Part shown: one piece after another, positions 9,767 through 18,335 of the stretch | Position numbering within the stretch: position 1 is the first letter of the stretch | Layout: each line of letters begins with the position of its first letter | NCBI GenBank assembly: GCA_947500755.1 | Contig: CANMTO010000002.1 | Location: forward strand, 1-64,000 | Reading direction: 5' to 3' | Length of the DNA stretch: 64,000 bases | Source: Flavobacteriales bacterium | Lineage (GTDB): Bacteria > Bacteroidota > Bacteroidia > Flavobacteriales_D > Crocinitomicaceae | The notes under the pieces: model-generated | What the model was told of the DNA's origin: nothing | Database searches by the model: none | Seen by the model: only the letters and a program-made list of their open reading frames with translations | Made by a program: the position numbers and the translations under genes

Positions 9767-10888
9767 TTACCGCTTTTTATTCAAGATTTTTTTAAACGCA
9801 GGACCGTTAAATTTCTCGCTATCAATGCCTTGGTAGAAAATCTGCGTATTGCCATTCCACAGGTATAATACACCGGGAACTTCTTTTCCGCTTCCGAGTT
9901 TTTTCCAAAAGGAAATAATATCCATGACGTAATAGGGGTATTCCGCGCCTGCAACTTTGAAAAAATCCGGAATAACTTCCACTTCCTCATCCATAAATAC
10001 AATACGCATTGGAGGAAAATCTTTCATAGTTGACTTCATCGCGGTTAGTGCTTTGGCCGTTTCTCTGCAATGATCACACCCTGGCGCGAAAAAGCAAAGG
10101 ATTTTTTTATCCGTATTAATGTCCGGAAAAATTTGTTCAAATCCAGAAGCCTTGGCTTTTGGTCCTTTAGCAATCTCGGGTTTTACACGAACGGTATCGA
10201 TTTTTTCTATGTCTTGTAACACAGACGCAGTATCATGGGTGTGTGCGGGAAGAACGATTGTCGTATCCACGGCAACCACGGGAGAACCCGAGGTAGTTTG
10301 TTGAAACCGTATTGGTCCTGCGATAAACACTCCAAAAATAGAAGCCAATAATAAATTCCCGATAATAGACCAGTTCAACATCGCGTGTACCCCGGAAAAC
10401 AAAGGTGTCTTTGTGGAGGTAGAAGAATCATTATCCAAGGTTGGTTCCGAATCGTCATTCTTAGTGAGGAAGTAATAGCCAATTAATAAACCAATTGACA
10501 CCACATTTTTAAGTAGGGCCTCAAGGGGAGTCATTTCAATCAAGGTACCAAAACACCCGCAATTCCCAGAATTCCCTTTAAAAATAATTTCAATGGTTAA
10601 CTCAATTATGAAAACGGTCAACATGAATATAGTCACTGGAATAACCACTCGTTTTAAAAAGAAGGGCAAAAGAAGTAAAAATCCAATGGCAAATTCAACA
10701 CCAATTAACACTCTAGATAGGTATTGAGCAATACTCAAAGGAATTCCCATTGGTTCTAATTGATGAACCTCAAAATAGGTTAAAGCATAGGATGGATTTG
10801 GGTAAAGTTTGGCAACTGCCGAGAGAAAGAAGACAAAAGAAATTAAAATTCTAATGGTCCAGGGTGCATAGTTCTTCAAGTTATTCAT
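9767..10888 (-). CDS. DoxX/MauE-like membrane protein fused to a thioredoxin-fold domain (BT_3928-like)
   Basis: The N-terminal half (about residues 1-150) has four hydrophobic helices of the DoxX/MauE type, including a GNCGCFG loop. A fifth hydrophobic segment lies near 170-195. The C-terminal 130 residues form a thioredoxin-like domain with the redox motif CDHC around residue 271, preceded by FFAPG. The combination matches the BT_3928 family of Bacteroidota, whose function is not established; a role in transferring reducing equivalents across the inner membrane is inferred. It lies between DUF1599 and tpiA, a neighbourhood common in the phylum. Confidence 0.85.
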   Translation of the reverse strand: MNNLKNYAPWTIRILISFVFFLSAVAKLYPNPSYALTYFEVHQLEPMGIPLSIAQYLSRVLIGVEFAIGFLLLLPFFLKRVVIPVTIFMLTVFIIELTIEIIFKGNSGNCGCFGTLIEMTPLEALLKNVVSIGLLIGYYFLTKNDDSEPTLDNDSSTSTKTPLFSGVHAMLNWSIIGNLLLASIFGVFIAGPIRFQQTTSGSPVVAVDTTIVLPAHTHDTASVLQDIEKIDTVRVKPEIAKGPKAKASGFEQIFPDINTDKKILCFFAPGCDHCRETAKALTAMKSTMKDFPPMRIVFMDEEVEVIPDFFKVAGAEYPYYVMDIISFWKKLGSGKEVPGVLYLWNGNTQIFYQGIDSEKFNGPAFKKILNKKR

Positions 10889-10943
10889 AGGAAAATTTTA
10901 ACTAAAATAAGGCTACTCTTGAAGCGCTTAAACTTGCTAACAT

Positions 10944-11483
10944 TTATTTAACATCCAAAAGGATTAAAGCGAATACCGCATAATTCAGCATATCATAGTA
11001 ATTGGCATCGATTCCTTCTGAAGCTATCGTTTTCCCATGATTACCTTCGATTTGTTTGATTCGATAGATTTTCATCAAGATTAAATCCGTCAAGGATTCC
11101 AAGGCCATTTCTCGCCATGCTTCCCCATAGTCGTGATTCTTTTTTAGCATTAGCGCAACGGACTCATCCCGATATTTGTCGTACAAAAACACTGCTTCTT
11201 CCATGGATAATTCCATCGGCAAGTCTTCGGATTCATTGATTTGAATCAAGCCCATGATGCAGTAATTGACAATAGCCATGAACTCCCCTTCTACTCCATC
11301 CCCGACTTTCGTTTCGCCATTTTCCTGAATGGTTCGTATTCTATTGGCTTTAATGTACAATTGATCCGCGAGTGCTATGGGCCTAAGAATGCGCCATGCT
11401 GTCCCATAATCCGTTGTCTTGGCAATATATATTTCCCGACATTTTGTGAGTATATTTGTAAATGAAGACAGGGTATCGGACAT
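10944..11483 (-). CDS. DUF1599 family protein
   Basis: This 179-residue soluble protein contains two copies of a motif built around KxxDYGxAWR: TTDYGTAWRIL near residue 22 and NHDYGEAWREM near 123. That internal duplication is the hallmark of the DUF1599 family, widespread in Bacteroidota and linked by some authors to nucleotide metabolism; no activity is proven as far as I know. It is divergent to folP and its ATG shares the palindrome CATG (11481-11484) with the folP start, so no classical intergenic promoter fits between them. It heads the leftward gene run. Confidence 0.85.
   Translation of the reverse strand: MSDTLSSFTNILTKCREIYIAKTTDYGTAWRILRPIALADQLYIKANRIRTIQENGETKVGDGVEGEFMAIVNYCIMGLIQINESEDLPMELSMEEAVFLYDKYRDESVALMLKKNHDYGEAWREMALESLTDLILMKIYRIKQIEGNHGKTIASEGIDANYYDMLNYAVFALILLDVK
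11451..11458 (+). promoter_or_regulatory. Promoter -7 element upstream of folP
   Basis: TATATTTG matches the Bacteroidota TAnnTTTG element exactly. It lies inside the antisense of the DUF1599 gene, three bases before an ATG at 11462 and 23 bases before the folP ATG. I see no TTG at the usual -33 spacing, so it is a candidate only. Confidence 0.5.
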
Positions 11484-11485
11484 GA
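11462..11485 (+). other. Possible 7-codon upstream ORF coupled to folP
   Basis: An ATG three bases after the TAnnTTTG element opens a reading frame MKTGYRT that ends in a TGA overlapping the folP ATG in the arrangement ATGA (11482-11485). The distance to the promoter element is the same as at other predicted leaderless genes in this window. If real, it would deliver ribosomes to folP by termination-reinitiation. It is short enough to be chance. Confidence 0.35.
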
Positions 11486-12351
11486 CAAAAAGTGGTTTTT
11501 ACGGGGTCGAAGTTAAACATTTTCGTTCAATCGGGTCTATTCGCTTGCGTAATAATTTGGTGGACCTCGGCCAGCCACAGATAATGGCTATTCTCAACAT
11601 TACCTCAGACTCCTTTTTTTCGGAAAGTCGATTTGAAGATTTTGAAAAGATTCACGCCTATCTTCAGCATTGTAAATCACTTGGGGTTCAATTTATTGAC
11701 CTTGGCGCACAATCTACACGCCCAGGATTTACAGCCATATCGAGTTCCACACAAATTGAAAAACTTACTCCCATCCTTACTTACATTCGGGAGAAGTTTC
11801 CAATGTTTTACGTTTCTGTAGACACCAGCTGTCCGGTTGTGGCTGAATGGGCCTTAACTCATGGAGCAGAAATCATTAACGACATCGAGGGGGGTAGAAA
11901 CACACCCGCCATATGGGAAGTCTGTGCTCGATATAATGCGCCCTATATTGTCATGCATTCTCGAGGCTCGGGAGACCAATTGCATGATAAAAGTGAATAT
12001 CAAAACATTACAATAGACGTATTGCATGAATTATCCGAACTGGTATCTAACATCAAAAAAGCCGGAGTAAAGGATATCATCGTGGATCCGGGATTTGGAT
12101 TCTCAAAATCACTTCGTGAAAATCATGAACTGATGGCTAATCTTAGGTTTTTTCAACTGTTTGAATTACCAATTCTTTGCGGTATTTCGAGAAAATCCAT
12201 GATTTATAATACCTTAAACAAGACTGCAGAAACCGCACTGAATGGCACGACCGCATTGAATACCTTTGCCATCTTAAATGGTGCTAATTTCTTAAGAGTA
12301 CACGACCCTGAAGAGGCCATGGAAATCATTCGATTGCTTAATAGCGATTGA
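11482..12351 (+). CDS. folP: Dihydropteroate synthase
   Basis: FolP condenses hydroxymethyl-dihydropterin diphosphate with p-aminobenzoate to make dihydropteroate in folate synthesis; it is the sulfonamide target. Motifs include AILNITSDSFF, the pterin-binding IDLGAQSTRPG, SVDTS, EIINDIEGG, VMHSRG and DPGFGFSKS, all in order for the TIM-barrel family. The start at 11482 gives 289 residues; an in-frame start at 11419 would lie wholly antisense to DUF1599 and adds sequence the family does not have. A TTG near 11542 would give a length closer to the most compact homologues. It is transcribed divergently from DUF1599. Confidence 0.93.
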   Translation: MTKSGFYGVEVKHFRSIGSIRLRNNLVDLGQPQIMAILNITSDSFFSESRFEDFEKIHAYLQHCKSLGVQFIDLGAQSTRPGFTAISSSTQIEKLTPILTYIREKFPMFYVSVDTSCPVVAEWALTHGAEIINDIEGGRNTPAIWEVCARYNAPYIVMHSRGSGDQLHDKSEYQNITIDVLHELSELVSNIKKAGVKDIIVDPGFGFSKSLRENHELMANLRFFQLFELPILCGISRKSMIYNTLNKTAETALNGTTALNTFAILNGANFLRVHDPEEAMEIIRLLNSD

Positions 12352-12410
12352 TTTGTGTTTTTTTGAAAGGAATTTATTAACTTCGTAGCAATCTTAATGA
12401 ATCTGAAATA

Positions 12411-13367
12411 ATGAAATTTCTATCTTTCTTACTTTTATTGGTTGTTTCCTTAACTGCATTTGCTCAACCTACAGCAAGTTTCAGCCCTTCGGACAACGTA
12501 ATTTGTGAAGGTGATTGTATTGACATAGAGAATACTTCATCGAACGACGTAGTTTCTTCCAGTTGGTCATTTCCAAGCGGTACACCATCGTTTTACAGCG
12601 GGATGAACCCAGGTCAAATTTGTTTCAGTACTGCTGGAACTTATACGTTGACGCTCACGGTTACCGATGCTAATGGCGCTACCAGTTCAGCAAGTCAAGT
12701 ATTAACCGTTGGCTCCATGCCTATGATTAGTATCGGACTCCTCGATACGATTGGAGGGGTTCCGATTAACGATACGATAATACCTATGTATGGCGGAATG
12801 TGGCCAAGCGGACAAATCACCTCCGGAGCGGTTATTGTTGCCAGTGGTTTTGTTGCTGGAGACTCGTTAGTTTGGGTAACACCGAACGGAGGAAATGATG
12901 TATATTGTTTTGGTGACGTAGCTGGAGAATGTGATACAGTTATCGTAGCTCCATTCTACTCCACATACTACATCCTTAACAACATATCACCGGAAGGATG
13001 CATCGCTTCGGATACGATTTTTGTTGAGGTATTGTTTAGAGATTCAGTTAAAATTTCTGTGCCCGATGCCTTTTCACCCAACGGCGACTCGTACAATGAT
13101 GTGTTGCGCGTTGTAACCAATGTGGATCAAGACATGAACTATTCCAATGGGTTCCAAGGAGATGGCGGCGCCATTGTTTCTATGAATCTAGAAATTTACA
13201 ACCGCTTTGGTCAAATGGTATTTAGAACAACCAACCCGAAGGAAGGATGGGATGGCACGTTTAAAGGTAAACTATTAAACGTTGGAACCTTTGTATATAA
13301 ATTAGAGTATCGTTTAATCAATGGGCTTTCCGGTTCCATGAATGGGAATGTAACCTTATATAAATAA
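12411..13367 (+). CDS. Secreted PKD-domain protein with gliding-motility-type C-terminal domain (T9SS cargo)
   Basis: The 318-residue protein has a signal peptide (MKFLSFLLLL, cleavage near AFAQ), a PKD domain at about 20-100 (ending in the TYTLTLTVTDANG type strand), a middle beta region with paired cysteines, and a C-terminal domain from about 215 with the signature PDAFSPNGDSYND, IYNRFGQMVF, GWDGTFKG and FVYKLEY. That is the CHU_C / type B sorting domain used by the type IX secretion system in Bacteroidota. Secretion to the surface or medium therefore follows from family knowledge. It is seven bases upstream of a PorP/SprF gene, the usual pairing for type B cargo. Ligand unknown. Confidence 0.9.
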   Translation: MKFLSFLLLLVVSLTAFAQPTASFSPSDNVICEGDCIDIENTSSNDVVSSSWSFPSGTPSFYSGMNPGQICFSTAGTYTLTLTVTDANGATSSASQVLTVGSMPMISIGLLDTIGGVPINDTIIPMYGGMWPSGQITSGAVIVASGFVAGDSLVWVTPNGGNDVYCFGDVAGECDTVIVAPFYSTYYILNNISPEGCIASDTIFVEVLFRDSVKISVPDAFSPNGDSYNDVLRVVTNVDQDMNYSNGFQGDGGAIVSMNLEIYNRFGQMVFRTTNPKEGWDGTFKGKLLNVGTFVYKLEYRLINGLSGSMNGNVTLYK

Positions 13368-13374
13368 AAGTAAG

Positions 13375-14397
13375 ATGATCAAAAAATTATTTATTCTTGC
13401 TATTCTTGGAATAACACAAGGCGTCATAGGTCAGTACGCCTATAATTCTAGTTTGTTCTATCAAACTCCGGCATTGTTTAATGTTGCCACCATTGCCACG
13501 GGTGGAGAAGATTTCGCATTCTGCACTGCCTTTAAAATGCAAAATCTAACCATGACAGGTACTCCTATGCGGACAAATGCCTTGGTCGGTGAGTTTAAAA
13601 TTGCCGATGGTCCAATGAGTAAAAACAATTTTGGAATTGGGTTTACGGTGGTGAATGAGCAAACTGGAGAAAGTAAGCTAATGGCTACAGAAGTTAATAT
13701 GCCCATTAATTATACAATGCAACTGAATCAATTTTCTAAATTTTCAGTAGGTGTGTCACCGGGCATGATTTTAATGAGTTATGATCCAACGATGCCTTCT
13801 TGGGAGTCTGACTGGAATGGTTGGGGTTATACAGGATCTATTGGCGATCCAATCTTTATAAACAGTACCTTAAGTAGAAACTCAAACTCAGCATTCAATG
13901 TGAATACGGGTGTACAATATCAATATCAAACCCGCAGTAAATCTAGATTTTTTGGAGGACTAGCGCTAAACCATCTGAACAAACCGCGAATGACGTTCAC
14001 CGAACCAGGACAGCGTATGTTCATGCAAATGGCGTTGAATTTAGGCGCAGACCTTACAACGCGACGTAGAGATTTAAGAGTTCAGCCACAAGTTTTGGCA
14101 TTTAGAAACGGACCAAATACAAATTTAATGATGGGTGTGATGTTTGAAAATATCATGAGTAATGGTTCAGACATTACGAATATTTTAAAATCAAAATCAA
14201 TTAATTACGGAGCGTTTTATCGTTGGAAAGATGCCGTGAGTATTAACTTTAATTACAAAGTTCGGAACTTCAGAATGGGTCTTGCGGTAGACGTAACGGT
14301 ATCTAAGTTGAGTAATGCCAATAAAGGATTAGGATCCGTTGAATTATTTTTCAAGTCTACCCACTTGTACGGAAAAAAGAAAACGAAAGTTAAGTAA
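13375..14397 (+). CDS. PorP/SprF family type IX secretion outer-membrane protein
   Basis: A 340-residue predicted outer-membrane beta barrel with a signal peptide ending near VIGQ, a conserved YNSSLFYQTPALFN start to the mature part and repeated aromatic-ended beta strands to the C-terminus. PorP/SprF proteins are paired with secreted proteins carrying the type B sorting domain and are needed for their export or attachment. This gene directly follows such a cargo gene, so the two probably form a dedicated unit. Its stop abuts the stop of the convergent deaminase gene with no space for a separate terminator. Confidence 0.88.
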   Translation: MIKKLFILAILGITQGVIGQYAYNSSLFYQTPALFNVATIATGGEDFAFCTAFKMQNLTMTGTPMRTNALVGEFKIADGPMSKNNFGIGFTVVNEQTGESKLMATEVNMPINYTMQLNQFSKFSVGVSPGMILMSYDPTMPSWESDWNGWGYTGSIGDPIFINSTLSRNSNSAFNVNTGVQYQYQTRSKSRFFGGLALNHLNKPRMTFTEPGQRMFMQMALNLGADLTTRRRDLRVQPQVLAFRNGPNTNLMMGVMFENIMSNGSDITNILKSKSINYGAFYRWKDAVSINFNYKVRNFRMGLAVDVTVSKLSNANKGLGSVELFFKSTHLYGKKKTKVK

Positions 14398-15288
14398 TCA
14401 CAAGCCCAACACCCCGCCGGTGTGTATAAAGAGTACTCGCTTGGGTTCATCAATCTTTTGAAGCTCTGAAATCATTCCAATAAAAGCCTTAGCTGTATAT
14501 ACAGGGTCTAGTGCAAAAGCTCCTTGAATGTTAAGCGCTTGTATCTGCTGATTCACAAGTTCGCGTTCTTTTCCATATCCTGAAAAGTGATATTCTTCAA
14601 AACACACTAAGCGTTCCTTGGCCTTTTCCCAAGCAGCATAAACCTCAAATTTATGAGCCAATTGTTCCATCTCCATGGGGGCATCGAATCCTTTTAATAC
14701 GGGAAATGCCCAAACCGTAGTATTTGCTTTGGTACTCAGCAATACCCCAAGACTCGTGGTGGTAGTGCCCTGAGCCAAGGCAATAATGTCAAATTCCATC
14801 GCGGGGGTAATAATTTCTAAGCACCCTTTGAGTCCCAAGATACTTGCTCCTCCCTCGGGAACACTCAACCAAGCATTGCCCTCCATCGAAATGACTGAAT
14901 CTATAAGCTTCTCCCTGCTGTAAGAAACTCGATCTAAAAACACTAGCCTAGCACCCTCATCTGCACAATGTCTCAAATAGGAATTTGAATTTGCAGTTAG
15001 CTCATTACCTCGAACCTTCAAAATGCAAGGAATATGATGCAACTTACATGCCGTAGCAGTAGCGACTAAATGATTAGAAAAAGCCCCTCCATAGGTTACA
15101 ACCCCATGAACTCTTAAGCGTTTAGCCTCTTCGATTACGTACTTTAGTTTTCGCCATTTATTACCAGAAACAATTGGATGTATTAAATCTTCACGCAGAA
15201 TGAACAAATTATGACCCCGTGTGTTTTGAGGTAGATTAAACGACTCAATTATACTATTTTCAATGGAGAGCATGCAGGATTTTGACAT
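14398..15288 (-). CDS. PLP-dependent ACC deaminase / D-cysteine desulfhydrase family protein
   Basis: This 296-residue fold type II PLP enzyme has the lysine-bearing motif SGNKWRKLKY (about 42-51), followed by TYGGAFSNHLVATA for cofactor binding and VPEGGAS further on. Homologues include 1-aminocyclopropane-1-carboxylate deaminase and D-cysteine desulfhydrase; most chromosomal copies in Bacteroidota probably act as D-cysteine desulfhydrase, but the substrate cannot be fixed from sequence. Two starts are possible, 15288 and 15273. Both are in CATG palindromes shared with possible starts of the divergent DUF5522 gene. Confidence 0.85.
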   Translation of the reverse strand: MSKSCMLSIENSIIESFNLPQNTRGHNLFILREDLIHPIVSGNKWRKLKYVIEEAKRLRVHGVVTYGGAFSNHLVATATACKLHHIPCILKVRGNELTANSNSYLRHCADEGARLVFLDRVSYSREKLIDSVISMEGNAWLSVPEGGASILGLKGCLEIITPAMEFDIIALAQGTTTTSLGVLLSTKANTTVWAFPVLKGFDAPMEMEQLAHKFEVYAAWEKAKERLVCFEEYHFSGYGKERELVNQQIQALNIQGAFALDPVYTAKAFIGMISELQKIDEPKRVLFIHTGGVLGL

Positions 15289-15466
15289 GGATTATACGGA
15301 ATTCAGTAAGCGGTCAAAACTTACAGATGAAGATTATTATATCAGTGAAGAAGGTTTTATTGTGTTTAAGGAAGCGTACCATTTGAAAAGAGGATATTGT
15401 TGTAAAAGCAATTGTAAGCATTGTCCCTACGGTTATAATTCCAAAACTGACCACCTTACAAAATAA
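15263..15466 (+). CDS. Small cysteine-rich DUF5522 protein
   Basis: A 67-residue protein whose C-terminal half holds YCCKSNCKHCPYGY, a compact cysteine cluster that could bind metal, together with the YYxSExGFxVF pattern typical of DUF5522. Function is unknown. Starts at 15263, 15272 and 15287 are all in frame; the conserved region begins after the last of them. It overlaps the 5' end of the divergent deaminase gene and its 3' end overlaps the convergent acyltransferase by 11 bases, so the locus is extremely compact. Confidence 0.8.
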   Translation: MESMQDFDMDYTEFSKRSKLTDEDYYISEEGFIVFKEAYHLKRGYCCKSNCKHCPYGYNSKTDHLTK

Positions 15467-16001
15467 TGCCCTTTTCGGGGTATCGTCCTTTGAACTGTCC
15501 AAGTTTCATTTTAATAGCGATGATGTCTTCATCGATGTTTCCTGTAGGGTAAAAAACTTCCAAAAACCCTCCGGTTTTAGAGGGGAAATCAATAAACGCT
15601 AACAGAATTGGAACTTCTGCCTTCAATGCTAGGTAATAAAATCCTTTTTTCCAATTTGGATTATAACTTCGTGTTCCTTCTGGAGTAAACACCACAAAGA
15701 GTTCCTCTTTATCTTTGAATAACTCGGAGACGTAATTCACCATATTGTTATTTTTACTTCGATCCACAGGAATGGCACCCAAGGCTTTCAGCATTAATCC
15801 TAAAGGAAAAAAGAAAAGATCTTTCTTCACGAGATATCTACCCTGCAAGTGCATCATATAAAACGCCAGCCTTCCGAAGAAAAAATCCCAATTTGACGTG
15901 TGGGGACCCATGACCACGACAGCTTTCTTTAATCCCTCGGGTTTCCACAAGGAAATATTCCAACCAAAGAGCCTCAAAAACTTATGAACTAATTTTCGCA
16001 T
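15456..16001 (-). CDS. PlsC-like 1-acyl-glycerol-3-phosphate acyltransferase family protein
   Basis: A 181-residue protein with the acyltransferase HX4D motif HTSNWD (H34, D39) and the substrate-binding TPEGTRS near residue 107, preceded by VDRSKNN. It is shorter than housekeeping PlsC and resembles the small glycerol acyltransferase-like proteins of Bacteroidota, so the acceptor is uncertain. The ATG at 16001 was chosen over an upstream TTG because TACATTTG (16006-16013) ends four bases before it, predicting a leaderless message. Confidence 0.85.
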   Translation of the reverse strand: MRKLVHKFLRLFGWNISLWKPEGLKKAVVVMGPHTSNWDFFFGRLAFYMMHLQGRYLVKKDLFFFPLGLMLKALGAIPVDRSKNNNMVNYVSELFKDKEELFVVFTPEGTRSYNPNWKKGFYYLALKAEVPILLAFIDFPSKTGGFLEVFYPTGNIDEDIIAIKMKLGQFKGRYPEKGIIL

Positions 16002-16005
16002 CGTA

Positions 16006-16038
16006 CAAATGTAATCAAAAGGCTTTTCTATACCTTTG
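16006..16038. promoter_or_regulatory. Back-to-back promoters for the acyltransferase and the membrane-anchored unknown
   Basis: The minus-strand element TACATTTG is at 16006-16013 and the plus-strand element TACCTTTG at 16031-16038. Each is a perfect TAnnTTTG and each ends four or five bases before an ATG (16001 and 16044). Neither has a TTG at the standard upstream distance. Confidence 0.6.
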
Positions 16039-16043
16039 TCTGT

Positions 16044-17336
16044 ATGAAAGTTGCACAACGATTTATTGCCATTATTCTTATTTTCATTATTTGGATTTTA
16101 GCATTCAGTTACGTGCATTCCATTCACCGTCAAAGCACCGTTTCCGCCATTCCTTGTCCAGAAAAAACCATTGGCATTGTGAAGATAAATTCCAGAGAAA
16201 TTTTTTCGAAAATTCTATTTGATTATTCGTTTAGAAATAAGGATGCTAAGATGATGAAGACGGTATCCGAATACTATCAAAATTGGGCGCAAGATACCAG
16301 TTCGACAAAGTATCCCATTGATTTTTCTGAGAATTTCTGTTTGATTAAATTAAAATTAAACCAAGAAATCATTTGGGTTTTAGCAGGAAAATCTATTGCT
16401 AATAGTGCCTCTTTTAGTGGTTTTAGTAGACAGGGATTCTATTATTCAATCGTGAGTAAGGATAAGAAAGAAGCAGCGAGGCTGCAGCAACAATTAAAGG
16501 GTGGAGCTTGGTTTTTAAGTGAATTCAATCCCAACAATTCACTAACCTATGAGCTTATAGATAACAAACGGCTGAAAAACGAGTATGTCTTTTCACTAAA
16601 AGCACGAGAATTAGCATTTAGTTTTAAAGCTCGTAAGACTACCACCATGATCGTACCCGACAGTACGCGGAGCTTTTTCCACATTTCAACACGCCTAAAT
16701 CACGGAAGTTTTCTACCTGAGAAATATGCAGACCTGGATGTACTAACAGACAAATTAGCAGGATTTTCCTTCAACTACTATGGAGCGAAGTACATCGATG
16801 ATTCAAAACGTGGAACCTACATAGACCCTGAATTCGACGTACTATTCAATTTTTCTCAAAAAACTAAACTCGCCGAATTAACCAAAATATTGCGTAGTGT
16901 AGCCAGGGAAGACGTTCGCATAGAATCAGATTGGATCTACTTAAATCGCGCGCGTTATCGACTGAAAGCAATCAATGATTCAACCATTTTCATCGGAAAA
17001 AACAATCCTAAACTTTCGCAAACGAAAGCCGCATATTCGATGAGGGGAAAGCCTCATGTTTTAACTGAAATTAAAAATCTGGGGTGGAAAGGTGGGTTAT
17101 TGGAACTTATTCCAGAATATCGTGCACTTAAAGACTTTTCAGAATCCGTTGAATCCATACAAATGCACATGTCCTGCGAAAGCAATGCATGTAAATACGA
17201 TGTATCGAAACAAAACACATGTCAGAAAAACGTACAACACATTCGTATAAAATTCAAGCCGGGATCAAATGCGAGATTAGAATCGTTCCGTGTGTTACTT
17301 ACCATGGCAAACGCCTATCAGTTTCAGCAAGATTAA
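16044..17336 (+). CDS. Membrane-anchored protein of unknown function
   Basis: 430 residues with one N-terminal hydrophobic helix (FIAIILIFIIWILAF, about 7-21) and a long hydrophilic remainder with mixed alpha/beta character and a late cysteine trio. The protein is probably anchored in the inner membrane and faces the periplasm. I do not recognise a domain. The start follows a TAnnTTTG element by five bases. Its 3' end overlaps the convergent propeller gene by four bases. Confidence 0.7.
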   Translation: MKVAQRFIAIILIFIIWILAFSYVHSIHRQSTVSAIPCPEKTIGIVKINSREIFSKILFDYSFRNKDAKMMKTVSEYYQNWAQDTSSTKYPIDFSENFCLIKLKLNQEIIWVLAGKSIANSASFSGFSRQGFYYSIVSKDKKEAARLQQQLKGGAWFLSEFNPNNSLTYELIDNKRLKNEYVFSLKARELAFSFKARKTTTMIVPDSTRSFFHISTRLNHGSFLPEKYADLDVLTDKLAGFSFNYYGAKYIDDSKRGTYIDPEFDVLFNFSQKTKLAELTKILRSVAREDVRIESDWIYLNRARYRLKAINDSTIFIGKNNPKLSQTKAAYSMRGKPHVLTEIKNLGWKGGLLELIPEYRALKDFSESVESIQMHMSCESNACKYDVSKQNTCQKNVQHIRIKFKPGSNARLESFRVLLTMANAYQFQQD

Positions 17337-18331
17337 TCGTTAATTAGCACGGCTATTCTGACGGGCTCAACCACCAATAATCCTAAATTACTTTTTGTCG
17401 AGATCCAAAGTTTTTCGTCAGCGGAAATATCCATTGCCAAAAAGGCACCCGGCAACCATTTTACCCAGGTATTTCCATGGTCCGTTGAAAAATCGATACC
17501 GTTAGACCCACAGGCATAGGTTACTCCTTGAAAGTGAATGACATCGGAACGATATCCAAAGGGAGGCTCAGCGGATTCTTTCCATGTTTTACCGCCGTTG
17601 TTGGAAATATAACATACCGAAGACCGTCGATCAGGAAATTGATAATTTCCTCCAACCACCACCATGTGTTGACGATCAATCACGCAAAGCGAATAGGGTC
17701 CCTCCCCTTCTCCGGACTTAAACGGCAGCACATACGACTTCCATTTTTTACCGAATCGTTTACCGATAAAAATACGTGAGCTTAGTCCGCCTGTTACAAA
17801 AAAAAGCCGATTGTTTGCGATTTGCACGGTGGTCCCACTCGCCGCATATCCCGCTTCTGAGGCTTCTGCTTTAATTCCTGGAATTATTTTCCACGATAGG
17901 CCATAATCCCGAGATAAATACAAGGAAAACGCGCCATTCATTGGGTCTCCCATGGCAAACACTATGGAATCTTTTACAGCCATACCATCCAAAAACACCC
18001 CAAGCCCATTAGGACGAGGAAATAACACGGGCGCTACACCAGAATTCAGGAACACTTTGCCGGTATCGCCAGTTTGCATCCAAAGCACCCCGAGTTTAGT
18101 CACTTCCACATCCCTGAGTTCAGGCTGTACAAGATTCATCAGAACGAGCTCTTTAGTATATGGACTATAAGAAAAACAACGTCCTTGATTATCCCCCACA
18201 TAAACAAACGAGGAGTGACAACGTAAGGCTCTTGCATGTGCTGTATGCGTAAACGTGTCTAATTCAATCAGTTCCTGAGCGGAAAAAAGATTGATCGTAC
18301 TTAAGCACAGCAGTAAGACGAGGAAACGCAC
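17333..18331 (-). CDS. Exported Ycf48/BNR-repeat beta-propeller protein
   Basis: The GTG at 18331 gives a signal peptide beginning VRFLVLLLCL and ending near FSAQ; ATG starts at 18394 or 18385 would overlap glnN by about 50 bases and bury the signal. Three Asp-box motifs are visible, SRDYGLSWKI, SNNGGKTWKE and STDHGNTWVKW, spaced as in a six- or seven-bladed sortilin/Ycf48-type propeller. Such proteins bind or chaperone other proteins; the actual role is unknown. The gene begins four bases after glnN and is probably cotranscribed with it. Confidence 0.8.
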   Translation of the reverse strand: MRFLVLLLCLSTINLFSAQELIELDTFTHTAHARALRCHSSFVYVGDNQGRCFSYSPYTKELVLMNLVQPELRDVEVTKLGVLWMQTGDTGKVFLNSGVAPVLFPRPNGLGVFLDGMAVKDSIVFAMGDPMNGAFSLYLSRDYGLSWKIIPGIKAEASEAGYAASGTTVQIANNRLFFVTGGLSSRIFIGKRFGKKWKSYVLPFKSGEGEGPYSLCVIDRQHMVVVGGNYQFPDRRSSVCYISNNGGKTWKESAEPPFGYRSDVIHFQGVTYACGSNGIDFSTDHGNTWVKWLPGAFLAMDISADEKLWISTKSNLGLLVVEPVRIAVLIND

Positions 18332-18335
18332 CTGC

